From positions 3,038,001 through 3,102,000 of the forward strand of contig NC_087381.1 of NCBI RefSeq assembly GCF_963675165.1: 64,000 nt of DNA, given 5' to 3'. This document shows positions 36,485-48,859 of the stretch, piece after piece; positions within the stretch are counted from its first letter, which is position 1; each line of letters starts with the position of its first letter. The translations under genes were made by a program, and so were the position numbers. The notes beneath the pieces are model-generated. The model did not search any database. It was given only the letters and a program-made list of their open reading frames with translations, and had not been told where the DNA came from. Origin of the DNA: Halichondria panicea. Taxonomy: Eukaryota > Porifera > Demospongiae > Suberitida > Halichondriidae.

Positions 36485-38556
36485 CGTATACCTCGCTTGC
36501 ACATGCGCACTGAGGCATAAAAATGATATCAGCATTCACATACATGCATGGTGCTGTGGTTTGTACCTCCAGCCCATTTATTCACGGGTAACAGTTTACA
36601 CAACTACAATTAAGCTATTATCAAGAGCGTATAAAAGAAGAGAGGGCATGTAACTCACTATCTAGTACACGTAGCGAGCAGAATTCAAACGTGGGCGGAT
36701 GAATGTGCATGAAGTGCTAAAATAGAAATTGCTGGAGAGCCTGGACGAGGCCTTCTTGCTTCAGCAAGACAATGTATATATATACAGTATAGACTTTAAT
36801 CTGAACTTGCCATAGCTATAGCTAGTAACTAGCTATAGTGCATGGCTATATATATAATAATATAGATCGTAGTAATACACGGAGCTAAATTAGGGCTTAG
36901 ACGGGGAAAAACTACAGGAAATAAAATATGAAGAATCTCTGCTTCTGTTTCCGGTTCCTAACCACGCCCAGATACAAACAATACCAGGCCGTATTTTTAA
37001 CTTCAGAAAAATTGGCCTGAGAACGGGGCTAGTCGGCACCCTAATAATTTGATGTTGGACCATTACAACATGTTAAAACTTGGCAATAATTATTGTGCTA
37101 AGCTCACCGTATTTGACAGATAAACATTTGCTCCAGCAGAGATCAACAGATTAACAATATCTTCGGCCCCATTTCTACTAGCCAACCAGAGAGGAGTGGA
37201 TTTTTCCTATATGTACATATTGAGATAATTATACATGTTGACTTACGTAGCTACCTAAAAATTTACGGAGAACAATTGACACAGAAAGATCCAATTGTAT
37301 TTAAATACTCACAGAGAATTGAACATCTGGATTGGCCCCTTTTTGAAGAAGAATTTGTACACACTCTAAGTGTCCTTGTTCAGCTGCCAGGTGTAGAGCT
37401 GTGAGATTGTCCTGTATAATTATAAAGTTAGTTTAAAGCTTCGTGCACGTGCATTGAATTACCCCATGCATAATTAGGTACATGTATATCGTACGTAATC
37501 TCACGATATATACCTTCATTAAAGAGTCCACTTGTACGCCAGGTTCCTTCAATAACAGCTTTAGAGCTTCAGTGTGGCCATACATTGCAGCATTCTGAAA
37601 AGGCAGTCTTCCTTTCTGAAAAGAAGTGATACAGTAAACCAATTAATTAACAAAATTATTCTATATATTTTACAGGACTGTATAATTATGTCTACAACTC
37701 AAGTCAAGGTATAATTATAGTACTATAATAATGATGACTATAACCTCGTCTTTGCTTTGCAGGTCACACTCAGCTATCACTTGAAAAGAAGGTTTAAGCT
37801 CCTTTAGCAGAAATCGTATCAAATTCGGTCTACCAGTTGCAGCAGCAAAATGGATAGGTGTAATTCCATCGATGGCCTTCTCATTCACATCCAGTAGTTG
37901 GTGATTTTGAATCTCAGACATTAAATACTTTACTACATCGACGTTCCCACTTCTGCAGGCATTGTGTAGTGGAGAGCAATTATTGTTGTCCAGACTCGTG
38001 GGATCTACCAGCTGAGTGCTAACAAGGTACTTAACAATATGTAGATGTCCGTTGAGTGCGGCCAGATGAAGTGGTGTTTCTTTGTTCATGGATTCAGTTG
38101 CAGCATTGACCTGCCGGTCTTCAATGAAGTATTTTACAATAATGAGATCTCCACAAGCTGCTGCAGTATGAAGAAGAAAATTGTCGCAGTGTAGAACTTC
38201 AACTAGGAACCGAACTCGTGCTATTTCTCCATTGAACGCGGCTGCATGCAGCTTAAACACTGGTATATCACTCCATTCAGAATGGGGCAGTATGACCATG
38301 TATGCCAGGATGGTGTCATTGCCTATTCTAAGATATATGTCATCATTATGGTATTTAACAGTTGCTCTGGTGTATGTGTTTCTGTCTATATTACTGGTGT
38401 GTATATACATTGTTGATGAGGTTTGGCTAGATGGATGTTTTGATGGCAGAGTGCTGTATCCAGAATCAGAATGAAAACTGCTAGATTTCACGGCTATCGA
38501 CTCATTGACAGATGGTTGAGTGTTTTGATCGTCATCATTGTCATCTGAGTCAGCAA
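31843..38556 (-). CDS. Gene C fused DSG/ankyrin exon and remaining ankyrin exons
   Basis: Exon 37745-38556 (812 bp) joins the DSG region (SFHSDSGYSTLPS) directly to the ankyrin repeats with no intron. The other copies have an intron of about 50-70 bp here. The junction reads NTYTRATVKYHNDDIYLRIG and is divergent. Distal ankyrin exons are intact; a 3.7-kb intron (33424-37107) full of repeats splits them. Confidence 0.75.
33582..33681. repeat. Hairpin repeat
   Basis: Arms of about 40 bp including GGCATATATTGCACT and its inverse, with GAGGGATG / CATCCCGAG and GTTATAA / TTATAAC at the outer edges. Confidence 0.55.
33680..34405. mobile_element. Element with ACTAGTTTATATCCCG inverted ends
   Basis: The left end ACTAGTTTATATCCCG and right end CGGGATATAAACTCAGTTAGT are imperfect inverted copies. 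It holds an open frame (33807-34118 plus, 103 residues) with internal AAKQP repeats that I do not recognise; other frames here are also open because of the repeats. Confidence 0.4.
35288..35738. mobile_element. Fold-back miniature element
   Basis: TAGTCTCATGAATCAGC and its inverse GCTGATTCATGAGACTA form ends of about 50 bp. TCTCTCTCC flanks both sides, which would be a 9-bp duplication, but the left flank is low-complexity. Inside is a perfect 26-bp palindrome GGCCAGGTTGG/AATTCC... at about 35351-35376. Confidence 0.6.
35815..36339. mobile_element. TTAA-flanked near-perfect hairpin element
   Basis: Arms of about 204 bp (35819-36022 and 36132-36335) are inverted copies with very few mismatches, around a loop of about 109 bp. 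TTAA flanks both sides (35815-35818, 36336-36339). Ends read GGACTGGGACC. TTAA suggests piggyBac-type mobilisation. Confidence 0.75.
36411..36516. repeat. CA microsatellite with CCTCG hairpin tail
   Basis: About 35 CA units (36419-36480) followed by the CCTCGC...GAGGCAT tail that forms the right end of the ATGCCTCGGT family. Confidence 0.9.
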
Positions 38557-38787
38557 CTGAGATAAAGGTACGTGAAGAGGAACTATGGTATTAAACACAG
38601 TACGTCATGTCAATGCATTAAGAATCGGAACTTACAGCTATTATCCTTTGAGGAAGTATAAGAGTTGGCATCCTATAATCAGGAATTAAAGAAGACACTA
38701 TACTATAGTAATGTCAAATAAAACAATATTACAGTAATCATCCAGTCATCTCAATAGACATAATATAATATACAAACACTTATATAC

Positions 38788-39511
38788 CTGTACTCTGAAA
38801 TGATAGTCCCGCAGTCCAATTGGATTACCCCAAGATCTCTTAGTTCTGCTTCTTGATTGGGTGTGAGTGGGAAGATGTCGGAAGGAATGAAAGAGGGTAC
38901 CTCGAACACAAGTTGAATGCAGCCTTCATTAATTTCACGAAGTAATAACACATTTGCATTGACTTTAAGTATTTTCGATAGAATTTCTTGGAATTGTTTC
39001 AAGTAGAGAAGCTCACATTTGTCATAAGTAGAGTCGAGCTTCACGATAATCTCAGTACTATCATCTCTGGAATCAGAACCAAACTTTTTCGGGCAATGAA
39101 TCTTCCGTTTAGCATACTCTTCAAACTCTTTCACATAATTTATGAAGTTTTCCTTGTCTTCTTCACTTCCAAGATGGTCAGTAAGATGCTCAATCAATCC
39201 ATATGAAAAATATGAAAAATAGCCACGGATAACATCCCACACATCATAGATATCGGTCGCCTTTTGTAGATCCTCTCGTTTCTCCCGAAATAAACACTGG
39301 TTAGGGCTTTCGAACACTTGCTTGTAGCAGCTCACATCCATTAAACAAGTGGTCAACTTCTTTAAAATAATTCGGCTTTCCAAAGACTTCCGAAGTTTCA
39401 TTACCAAATTTGAGAACTTTTTATCCATTTCTAGTGAGTCCAGCTCCCACTTAGCCCATTTGGCAGAGGTGAGTTTTTCCTTTGTACATTTTCCTGATAC
39501 CACATTAGATT
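38788..39511 (-). pseudogene. Gene C mid-domain exon with terminal 1-bp deletion
   Basis: Open from ESNVVSGKCTKEKLTSAKW to LGVIQLDCG, then TAGTCCCGCAG replaces TAGTCCCCGCAG and shifts the frame. Otherwise close to gene E, including YFSYGLIEHLTDHLG and FVFEVPS-type blocks. Confidence 0.75.
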
Positions 39512-39560
39512 CTGAGAATAGAGAAATGATTGACGGTGAATAAAAGCACCACAGGTACTG

Positions 39561-39825
39561 ATGCCTCGGTGGAGGTGTCAAAGCTACGTAACATAAAGCT
39601 ACCAAGAGTTCATAAAGAGCACTGTATAGTATGGCAGCTGTAGTACAAACCACGGTACGTTACATACTATGTCACTCTCAAACCACATTTTAAGTGGGTG
39701 TATAGGTGTAGTGGTTAATTATGACATATCAGCATACACATGCATACGTGGCAGCTGCATGTAGCAGTCTACACACACACAAACACACTACTGTATACCT
39801 CGCTTACGCGGACGTACCGAGGCAT
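39561..39825. mobile_element. ATGCCTCGGT-family element, gene C copy
   Basis: Same position and nearly the same sequence as 16090-16354 in gene E, just upstream of the mid-domain exon, so it was present before E and C separated. Confidence 0.6.
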
Positions 39826-40162
39826 AATGAAGACGTGTCAAAGCTACGTAACATAAAGCTACTAGCTAATAACGAGCTGCGCTGTGCTAATGCCTCTGCT
39901 GCGAATGGCATTGTCACAACTTTTTTTAGTCAATAGGTTTTGCATGCAAGCAAAAAAAAGTTGTGACAATGCTATTAGCAGCTAATGCTAGCATTTAGTG
40001 TTCAAGAGACAGGGGGTATTATGAGACAGGGGGGGTATTATGAGACACCATTGCAATTAACGCTAATTGGCTACTCTAACATATCTGATACTAAAATAAT
40101 TATAGTGATTATTCTGCCTATAAAAACTGCTACTCCTGTCAGATACCTATACTGGTAGTTAA

Positions 40163-40912
40163 TTGGGGCGAGCGTAGCGAGCCCTATCTTAGTGACCTCG
40201 GTAGACAATTTCTCTGTATGTATGTATGTTATGGTAATGGTACGTCCGTACGGCCTGATAGCCGGTTTTTACGCACGCGGTCCTTACCAATTTCGTGTAT
40301 TCCTCGTGTATTTTACAACTGGAGGCATAAGAAAAAGTTGCATAAAATGAATACTGACAACGAACGCAAACAAGAAAGGCTTCGAATAAGGAGGGATCGA
40401 GAGAGACAAGCAAGAGCCCAAGAAACAGCTGAAGAGAAAGAAGTCAGGCTAGCCAAACGCAGAGAAAAGCACAGGGCACTCAAGATTCAAGGTAACCATT
40501 GCACTGGATGCCAATAGAGCATCCCAGCAACTGAGACGGGACACAGAGACTCCTGAGGCCAGGCAGGCACGCCTACAGCAAATGGCTGCTTCCACCCAAA
40601 CCAGCAGAGCTTCAGGTAAGTACAGGCGGCGTACAGGTGATATAAGCCAGTGTAATTTTCATACAGATACTCCTGAGGCCAGACAGGCACGCCTACAGCA
40701 AATGGCTGCTTCAACTCAAACCAGCAGAGCCTCGGGTAAGTGCCACTGACAAGTGGCGTTCATGATGATAAGCCAGTGTTTTTTTTCTACAGAGACTCCT
40801 GAGGCCAGACAGGCACGCTTGGAACAAGACAGGCATAGGTATTCACAACACATAGATGTGAACCACCTGTACTGCTAACACGCTCGCCCCATGACACCTT
40901 GTGTCACCCTAG
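40163..40912 (+). mobile_element. Helentron-like (Helitron-type) non-autonomous element
   Basis: The 5' end GGGGCGAGCGT (40165-40175) has its inverse (ACACGCTCGCCCC) at 40879-40890, just inside a 3' hairpin TGACACCTTGTGTCA (40892-40906), then CCCTAG. Short asymmetric inverted repeats, a terminal hairpin and insertion at TT are known Helentron features. The empty site is visible in gene D (GGTAGTTAATTTTACTAC near 28990). The plus strand codes Arg/Glu-rich fragments: MNTDNERKQERLRIRRDRER (from 40347), then three tandem exon-like repeats TPEARQARL(Q/E)Q separated by introns of about 50 bp. Confidence 0.75.
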
Positions 40913-41073
40913 TTTTACTACAAAACTTAATTGGTTCCGTCTCATAATACCTTCTTATACCCTATATACAATAATCACGGTGATTGATAGTGTATAATGT
41001 GTAAGTCTATATTAAAAAACTTCAACTCAGCGGCATGTGAGAAACAAAATCTTGATCTCAATACTAAACTGAC

Positions 41074-42084
41074 CTTCAGGTGAGTTAGATGCTTCTTGAA
41101 TACTAGACTGTGTTGGAAGTGAGGTGATGATATCCTCCTGTGTCAAAGAGGTGTCATTAGGCAACGTAAACCGTGAGTTATGGCTAAGCATCACTGAAGC
41201 ACAGGTGTAATTGTTATAGAATGTACACACAAGTTCACCTTCAAGTACTGACACATTTTACTCACTTTTAAGTATTGGCAGATTTGATCAACAATCTCTT
41301 CCTTCCTTAACTTTACCAACATCTCCAGAAGGGTCCTGAATGTCGCTCGTGCAGGATTCTTTCCTTTCCAGAGTTTCAAGCACTTGATCACGGCTAATTG
41401 ATTAGCTTCTGCACTTTTGGCATCGGTTTGTTCACCAGGGGTTAATTCCATCACATCGACATAGAAACCAACATTATCAAAAAAGGCAGCCAAATGTGGT
41501 ATGTGCGTTTGTTGAATTTGACAGTCGACTTGAGAAGGACTGAGTTGATATTTGTCCAATAGCACTTGAAGAACTGTACTCACTGGTTGAGCAGATGATC
41601 CTAATGACAGATATGCTATAACAATTGAATAGTAATTAATATCATTACACCAAATAGCACCATGCAATAAATAATGTACAAAACGTCGATAGAGATCCTC
41701 CTGTCTAATAATTGCTTTCCCAAAATTGTGATATTGAAGCAGTTTTTGGATAATTATAACAGCATGAGTGTAGGGCAATACATAAAATTGTACGCACTGA
41801 CAACAGACGTAAATGCAAGGAATCGTACGTATTAAATTAACAAGTATCTTGCATACCATACTGAGTATTAAGTAACTCCTTCCAGGTTAGAGGAAACACT
41901 GATTTCAAACGGTGATCAAGCATTTCACGAAGACAGGTGCTGCCATCATTAGCATACCGCTTTCTGATGCTATCTAATGTGACATCATCAACATGTAGAG
42001 CTTGCCCAATCTCAAACCATTTGTTCCGAGAGTCGTACAGTTTAGTGTGAGCTTCGTTTAAATCATCCATTGTTAGTGTGTTAT
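41074..42084 (-). CDS. Gene C DD2 (41857-42084), DD3 (41266-41600) and linker (41074-41137)
   Basis: Both Death exons are open and close to gene D. DD3 has two donor sites 27 bp apart: QYLK then GTGAGT, and a repeated CQYLK then GTGAAC, produced by a local duplication. Use of the second would add nine residues in frame. Confidence 0.7.
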
Positions 42085-42202
42085 CTGTATATATAATACA
42101 AAAAACTGGCCGGCACTATAATTATATGTACATACCGGTACATGTATAGCTACTGTATAAGAGCACCCCATGCAGTTAATTGACGCCAACATTAAAACTT
42201 AC

Positions 42203-42522
42203 CCATTCGAGGCCCAGGATTGCTCTCAATGTCTCCAGCTAACAGCAAGAGGTGGGAAAGAGAGTGGAGCAACACAGCAATTGATACCACAAGAAGACCA
42301 ACGTTCACGTTTTAGGAATTCAGTTTTATCTTGAGAGCTCAGAAATGTGAGAATATACAATAAAAGCAATCCTCCTTGAACCACTTTCACAGTAGTACCC
42401 ACTGTATCACTGAAGTGTAGAGGCTGGTGTTTTGTCGAGGGAGCTTTACTGTGTGGTCGCGATCCCCTCCCACCACTGAACAGCCCAATGCGAGCTCTCC
42501 ACAACTCCACAGAGATCCCCAT
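42203..42522 (-). pseudogene. Gene C exon 1 with frameshifted 2A motif
   Basis: 320 bp against 325 in the other five. The sequence ACGTTCACGTTTTAGG near 42301-42316 lacks five bases present in the paralogues (ACGTTCCTTGTACGTTTTAGG). The open frame from the usual ATG ends shortly after. The GDIESNPGPRM frame has an upstream TAA and no ATG after it, so no 2A product is expected. Confidence 0.8.
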
Positions 42523-43260
42523 GTATAAACTGCAAATTATAACTGACAGAATAATTATAGAGATCGACAAATTTTTTCAATGAAGATGCTAAATCTAGAA
42601 ATGTACAAGTCTAGATCTACATCTATTATATTCTCACCTATTCAATATTCTTATGCAGAGATTCTTATGTGCTGTTTATAGATGTAATAATTATTATTAA
42701 GCACATGCAGACCATAGATCTAGATAGTGTAGCTACGAGTTAAGTTACTGAGTACAGCTATAGCAGATCTAGAGGAGGTTCCACATTTCTTACATCCAGT
42801 ATCAACCATAGATGGGCGTGGCCCGCCTCCAAAAGGTCTTTTCTTCTTAGATAATTATTATATACACTGAACTACAGATCCTAGAAGAATCAATTTTCTT
42901 CTTTCTTGAGGTCCTGGTAAGCCACATAATACAATAAATAACAACAATAGATGCATGTAAATAAGTCTTTTCTTCTCAGTGACTTTATATAGATAAGCCA
43001 ACTTTAATATAAAATTCATTATAGAAACTAATATAACACTCTAATACTTTTGAGCGAAAGCAAAAACATGGCGAGAGGCATTAGCACAGCGCCAGCTTGA
43101 ACACTAGTTATAATTGAATCAACATAATATCCATACAGTACTGTAGTGCACACAATAAAGATTGTCGATAATTATATAAAATTATTTAATGATCATGATG
43201 TGTAGTTGGCCCGGCACGTACAACATCACACTAGCCACTAGGTACATACACCAATAACAT
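42523..43260 (-). promoter_or_regulatory. Spacer between genes B and C
   Basis: 738 bp. It includes an inverted copy of part of repeat R1 (about 42840-43110). A GTGAG donor (revcomp of CTCAC near 42637) could define the 5' UTR intron of C. No other feature seen. Confidence 0.35.
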
Positions 43261-46200
43261 CTAGAATGTATAAGCGTTACTTAAACTTTTTGCTGTGTGC
43301 AGTGCTGTCATTCTCATCTGCAAAAATTCTGTACTGGTTTTTAAGTTTGAAAAGCAACATCATTTACCTTATCCTTGGATTGGCTCCATTTTTGAGAAGA
43401 ACACTGATAATCTCTGTTTGCCCTGTGGCAACTGCTATGTGTAAAGCTGTTACTCCATGTGGTCCATTCTGGGCATTGACGTGAGCTTTTGCAGCAACCA
43501 GTAGTTTCACTATAGCGAGATGACCAAGTTGTGATGCTATCAGTAGAGGGCTCCATCTCTCCTGCATGCACATGACATTGCAAATCGAACCATCAATCGA
43601 TCTACATGTATACATGTTACACGAACAAATTACAATGACCCAAAAAGTTCTTGTGTCAATATTAAAATTCTGCATGTATACATAATTATACTCTTAAGTG
43701 AAAGCTAACTTCGATGTATAATACATTGAATTTTTATACCTTGTCAGCAATATTGGGGTCAGCTCCACTCTTGAGGAGTGCACGGACACACTCTGTATGA
43801 CCTCCAGTTGTGGCTTGATATAGAGCCGTTGATCCACGCAGTGTTTGAGCATTAAGTGAAACTTTCGCAGCAATGAGTAAATCAACAATAGTGGGGTAAC
43901 CATAGCGAGCCGCTACCACGAGAGCAGTGTCTCCATTCTGCACAACACAAATTAACAATGATGGAATACATGTATATAAGTTGCTAAAAGATTAAGTGTC
44001 TTACTTCGTCTTTTAGTTTGGGATTGGCTCCATTCTTTAGGAGAACACTGACACACTCCGTTTGACCGCTAAAGGCAGCCAAATGGAGAGCTGTTCCATT
44101 CTTGACACCTCGTGCATTGACAAGAACATTTGCAGCAATCAAAATCTCCACAATCTTGACATGACCATATCGAGCAGACATCATAAGAGTAGTGAACCCC
44201 ATCTATATAAATACACAGCTATATGTTATAGGAGATGCATCATCGTATTTTAGTTTTAAAATGACAGAAATGTACATATGTCATTTCGATACAATGTACT
44301 ATTATGATTCATCACTTAATTGTAACATGTTCACAGTCTTACAACCTTGTCCGTTGAATTTGGGGATGCTCCATTCTTGAGGAGAACACTAACACACTCT
44401 GATTGTCCTTTGAAAGCAGCCATGTAGAGAGCTGTATGGCCAAGCAGATTGCGAGCTTTGATCTGAGCCTTGGCAGAGATAAGTTGTATCACAACTTCAG
44501 GATGACCTTCTTGAGCAGCGGATATTAGAGCTGTGAATCCATGCTGTACAAAAGTAATACATACCGTAACTTACAAGTGTAACAGGAGAGTTTAAAAAAG
44601 ACTTACTGCAATGGTCTTGGCATTGACCCGAGCCCCATTCCTTATGAGAACATCGACACACTTTGATCGTCCTCGACCAGCAGCCAGCATAAGAGGCGTT
44701 GAATCTTTTAGAGAACGGCCTTCAATGTCAGCTTTGGCAGCGATCAGTAGCTCCACAACTCCAGCATGGCCTTCAAGACAAGCAACCATAAGAGGAGTGA
44801 ATCCGGCATACTGCACACAAACAATTGTGTTGATAGATAATTATTGTACCGTACTTGGACCTTTGCATCATGCATGGCACACTCTCTATGCGGAGTGAGG
44901 CCCATGGTTTTTCAGCTGTTTATACTCAATGTGAAGGGAAATACGGGACACGTATTATGATAGGCTTTCAATTATATGCACATGGTAAAAAAGATGGGTC
45001 AGGTCGACACCCCATATAGTTAATTTTGATGTTCAACCTTTATTTGGCGATCATTATTGCTAAGCTTACCGTATTTGACAGATGAACATTTGCTCCAGCA
45101 GAGATCAACAGATTAACAATATCTTTGGCCCCGTTTTTACTAGCCAACCAGAGAGGAGTGAATTTCTCCTACATAATTAGACAAGTATATACATTTTGAC
45201 CTGCTTTCAAGTGACGACAAATCCTAAGACTTACAGAATCTACAAAACAGTATATTTATAGACACTAAAATATATAAAATGAAAGCACCGCAGGTGCTGA
45301 TGCCTCGGTGGAGATGCCAAAGCTACATAACATAAAGCTACTATTAAATACACATGATAAACAATTTAATTTTGCTGCAAAAACTCAGGGAGTGGGTAAT
45401 GATCGACCATGATTGTTGTTAAAAACGATCGATGCCAAAAGTTCAAGTCTAAAATGAATGGCTGCATTAGCAGAGCCGCCTTGCAGCTCTCTTCTCACTC
45501 TTGCAGCCACCAATAGCTAGCGTTCTAGTGCAGAGCTAACTACTAAGTAGAGTAGCAACACTCGGTAAACAAGTTTGGCTACGTGCTCTTCTGAAAAGGC
45601 TGCAATGGCATTCCAAGTAAACAAAACTAGGCATAACTCGAGAACGAAGCATTATTTTGCAAATCCACGAATTAAAATCCAAGTAAACATGACTAGAAGC
45701 CTATAGAAACTCTTACTTGCACTTGATTCATCCTTGAGCAGCTGTAGCAGTCTACACACACACACACACAGACACACAGACACACAGACACACAAACACA
45801 CTACCGTATACCTCGCTTGTGCATGCGCACCGAGGCATAATCAAGGGCGTATAAAAAGAGAGAGGGCATGCAACTGCATGACTCTCAACCCTACGTGCGA
45901 GCAAAAACCAAAGCCACAGACCGGATATACTATGTACTACTATATATACACAAAAATCTTAAATATTACTGTAGCTTTACACTGCCCCCCACAAGCTGTT
46001 GCTGCACGCCCTCTTTCTTTTTATACGCTCTTTATATAATTACTCACAGAGCTTTGAACATCTGGATTGGCCCCTTTTTGGAGAAGAATTTGAACACACT
46101 CCAAGTATCCTTGTCCGGCTGCAATGTGTAGTGCTGTGAAATCGTCCTGGTGTGGTATAAAATGTGATTGTTACGCATCTACAGTAACTGAATTGCTGCA

Positions 46201-48859
46201 TGCATGCACATGCATGACTGTACATGCATGTTCATGTATAACTATACATGTACCTTCATCAACGAGTCCACTTGTACGCCAGGTTCCTTCAATAACAGCT
46301 TTAGAGCTTCAGTGTGACCATACATTGCAGCAGTCTGAAAAGGCAACCTCCCTTTCTGCACAAAGTAGTAGTAATTGGAAATTGGAGACAATAAACTGAT
46401 CAACAAAAATTAGGTTAACATGGTACATATAATAGTTAGTATCACAACCTCATGCACGTAATATTGGACAAAGCAAACCATGGGTGTATTGGATTTGTAC
46501 TACCGAGGGCGCAGCCCGAGGGAATACATACAACTGCACAAGGTAGTACAATACCGTATATCTTCTAATTTATCGGACACTTCTAATTACCCCGGACACT
46601 CTTTTGGGCAATTTTCGTTGTTCTAATACAACGGACACTCCAGTACTTTAATATTACATTTGTTCTAAATATCCGGACAATACCTTGAAAAGTTGAGTTA
46701 CCATTCATAGACGGCAAGTAAGACTTGGAGTGCTGCAGTTAGATAGCTTTGAGTAGCTAGTTTTAGAAGTTAGTGCAACTATTCAGTCGTACCTTGTTCT
46801 ATTAAACCTAGCTAGCTCGCATGCAGCTGCTTGCTTGTTCTAATTATTCCGGACACTTCGCATGCTCTATAAAAATCTGTTCCAATTATACCTGGACAAT
46901 TTCCAAAATAATTATTTTTTTCTGTCCGATAAATTAGAAGATATACGGTAACAATACACACGCAGATATCCGCATTGATATCGCAGATAGGTATAGTTTG
47001 TACTATGAACACGTATTGATTAGAAGCTGTTATCCAACCCATTTACATGCCGTGCCATGCACTGTGCACATTTTGCACTGTCCACATTTTGTGTGCGTGT
47101 GCTTGCACTTGACAAACCACATTTACAACTTCACACAATCCAGTTCCAATGCACTGATTGGATACTGAAGAATTGATCTTCACAATGTGATCCTAGTGTG
47201 TCACAGTAGTGTTCTATAAAAGATTGAGTGGCTCCCTTAAGGGTGGAGGGTGGGCTTTAGCTAGGGTATATGAATGTACACCCTAGCTAGGGTACATGGG
47301 ATTTGTACCCTGGAGTATCCTGAGAGTTTCACTGGATATTCCTTAGTGTCAGAGCACATCATGGTACAAGTATATAATTACGTCATTTTATGCATGTGAT
47401 TGTCATGTACTATAAGTCAAGTATAATTATGGTAAGAGCGTGCACTGAAGTGCTAACCCTCGGCTTTTACAATATATACATGTAGCAACCAAAAGGGTGC
47501 ATGTTATACAATAAATGCTGCAAAGCAACAAGTAACAGGAGCGATGCTGAAACTTTGATGTGTGTTTTAGTAGTGTATGAGAGACATGTATTGTACTATA
47601 GGGTCACAGCAAAGTCAGCAAAGAAGCCTGGAGTTTTAGAAATAAGGCTCCTGGTATGTTCTTGCATGAGACTAGAATAAGCAAAAAAGCAATAACCACA
47701 ATCATAATTCTAGCTTTTAGTGACCCTGTTCCATTGTTCCTGGTACGGGGTCACTTCAGCTGTAAATACGTAGTCCACCTTGCCGTGTAGCTATAGCTAG
47801 CAACCAACGTGCGAGCAAGCTTCCTATTTGCTCGACAAAAAAGCTCAAAATCTAGGATATCCATGCTGTAAACGCTGAGTAGACTCGGATGTCACACACA
47901 AACAAACAAACAAACCAACGGATACCCGTGGCCGCCCACGCGCCTCGGGTAATGACGACTAACCTTGTCTTTGTTTTGCAGGTCACACTCGGCTATCACA
48001 TGAAAAGAAGGTTTAAGCTCTTTCAGCAAAAATTGGATCAAATTCGGGCTACCAGTTGCAGCAGCAAAATGGATAGGTGTAATTCCATCGATAGCTTTCT
48101 CATTCAAATCGAGTGGTTGTTGTTGCTGAATCTCAGACATCAAGTACTTTACTACATCAATGTTTCCACTTCTGCAGGCATTGTGTAGTGGAGAGCAATC
48201 ATTGTTGTCCACACTCGTGGGATCGACCAGCTGACTGCCGACAAGGTATGTAACAATATGTAGATGTCCATAGAGTGCGGCAAAATGAAGTGGCGTTTCT
48301 TTGTTCGTGGATTCAGTTGCCGGATTGAGTTTCCTGTCTTCAATGAAGTACCTAACAATATTGAGATGTCCATAAGCTGCTGCAGTGTGAAGTAGAAAAT
48401 GCCCTTGCTCAACAGAGTTGTTGCAGTATAGAACTTCAATCAGGAACCGAACTTGGGTTATTTCTCCATTGAATACGGCTGAATGAAGCTTGATTGGTGC
48501 AGGTACTTCATTCCATTTGGTTTGAAGGTGTATGTATGCTGGGAAGGAGTTAATGCCTGACAGCAAACTTGTCAAACGCAAAGCTATGTCGTTCAACTGC
48601 AGGAGAAAAAACACGATAATGATAGACAAACATGGTGGCTGGCATGTATATAGGGTAAAATATACCTCTGGATCTGCGTCGAGGTCAATTTCAAATTCGG
48701 TATCTACTGTTGATGAGGTTTGGCTAGGTAGACGTTTTGATGACACAGTATTATATCCAGAGTCAGAATGAGAACTCTTTGATTTCACTGCTATTGACTG
48801 ATCGTCAAGTTCCACGGATGGCTGAGTGCTTTGATTGTCATCGTTATCTGAGTCAGCAT
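43261..48859 (-). CDS. Gene B DSG exon and ankyrin exons
   Basis: The DSG exon 48666-48859 has SHSDSGYNTVSSKR. Main ankyrin exon 47964-48596. Exon 44607-44810 is 204 bp, one codon longer than in C or E (NAKTIA). The last exon has a different tail (MRMTALHTAKSLSNAYTF) from the other genes. Confidence 0.8.
45300..45838. mobile_element. ATGCCTCGGT-family element, gene B copy
   Basis: Close match to 1561-2149, with an expanded ACACAG tract before the right-end hairpin. Confidence 0.6.
46554..46948. mobile_element. TA-flanked element with perfect 26-bp inverted ends
   Basis: CCGTATATCTTCTAATTTAT plus CGGACA is perfectly inverted at both ends and bordered by TA, as for Tc1/mariner-type targets. 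At least five internal copies of TTCTAAT...CGGACA occur (near 46563, 46584, 46621, 46662, 46837). Non-autonomous. Confidence 0.75.

Larger units (their letters stand above)
31843..42522 (-). pseudogene. Gene C: 2A - DD2 - DD3 - mid-domain - ankyrin copy with two frameshifts
   Basis: Exon remnants: 42203-42522, 41857-42084, 41266-41600, 41074-41137, 38788-39511, 38636-38672, 37745-38556, 37514-37615, 37313-37411, 37108-37206, 33223-33423, 32921-33118, 32657-32854, 32406-32603, 32003-32203, 31843-31947. Two lesions: a 5-bp deletion in exon 1 that moves the 2A motif out of frame, and a 1-bp deletion near 38809 at the end of the mid-domain that leads to a stop in the next large exon. Everything else is open. 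Either a recent pseudogene or assembly errors; the ankyrin half might still be made from an internal start. Confidence 0.75.

Noticed and set aside
36310-36545. ORFs of alternating Cys-Val on the minus strand
   Set aside because: Translation of the CA microsatellite.
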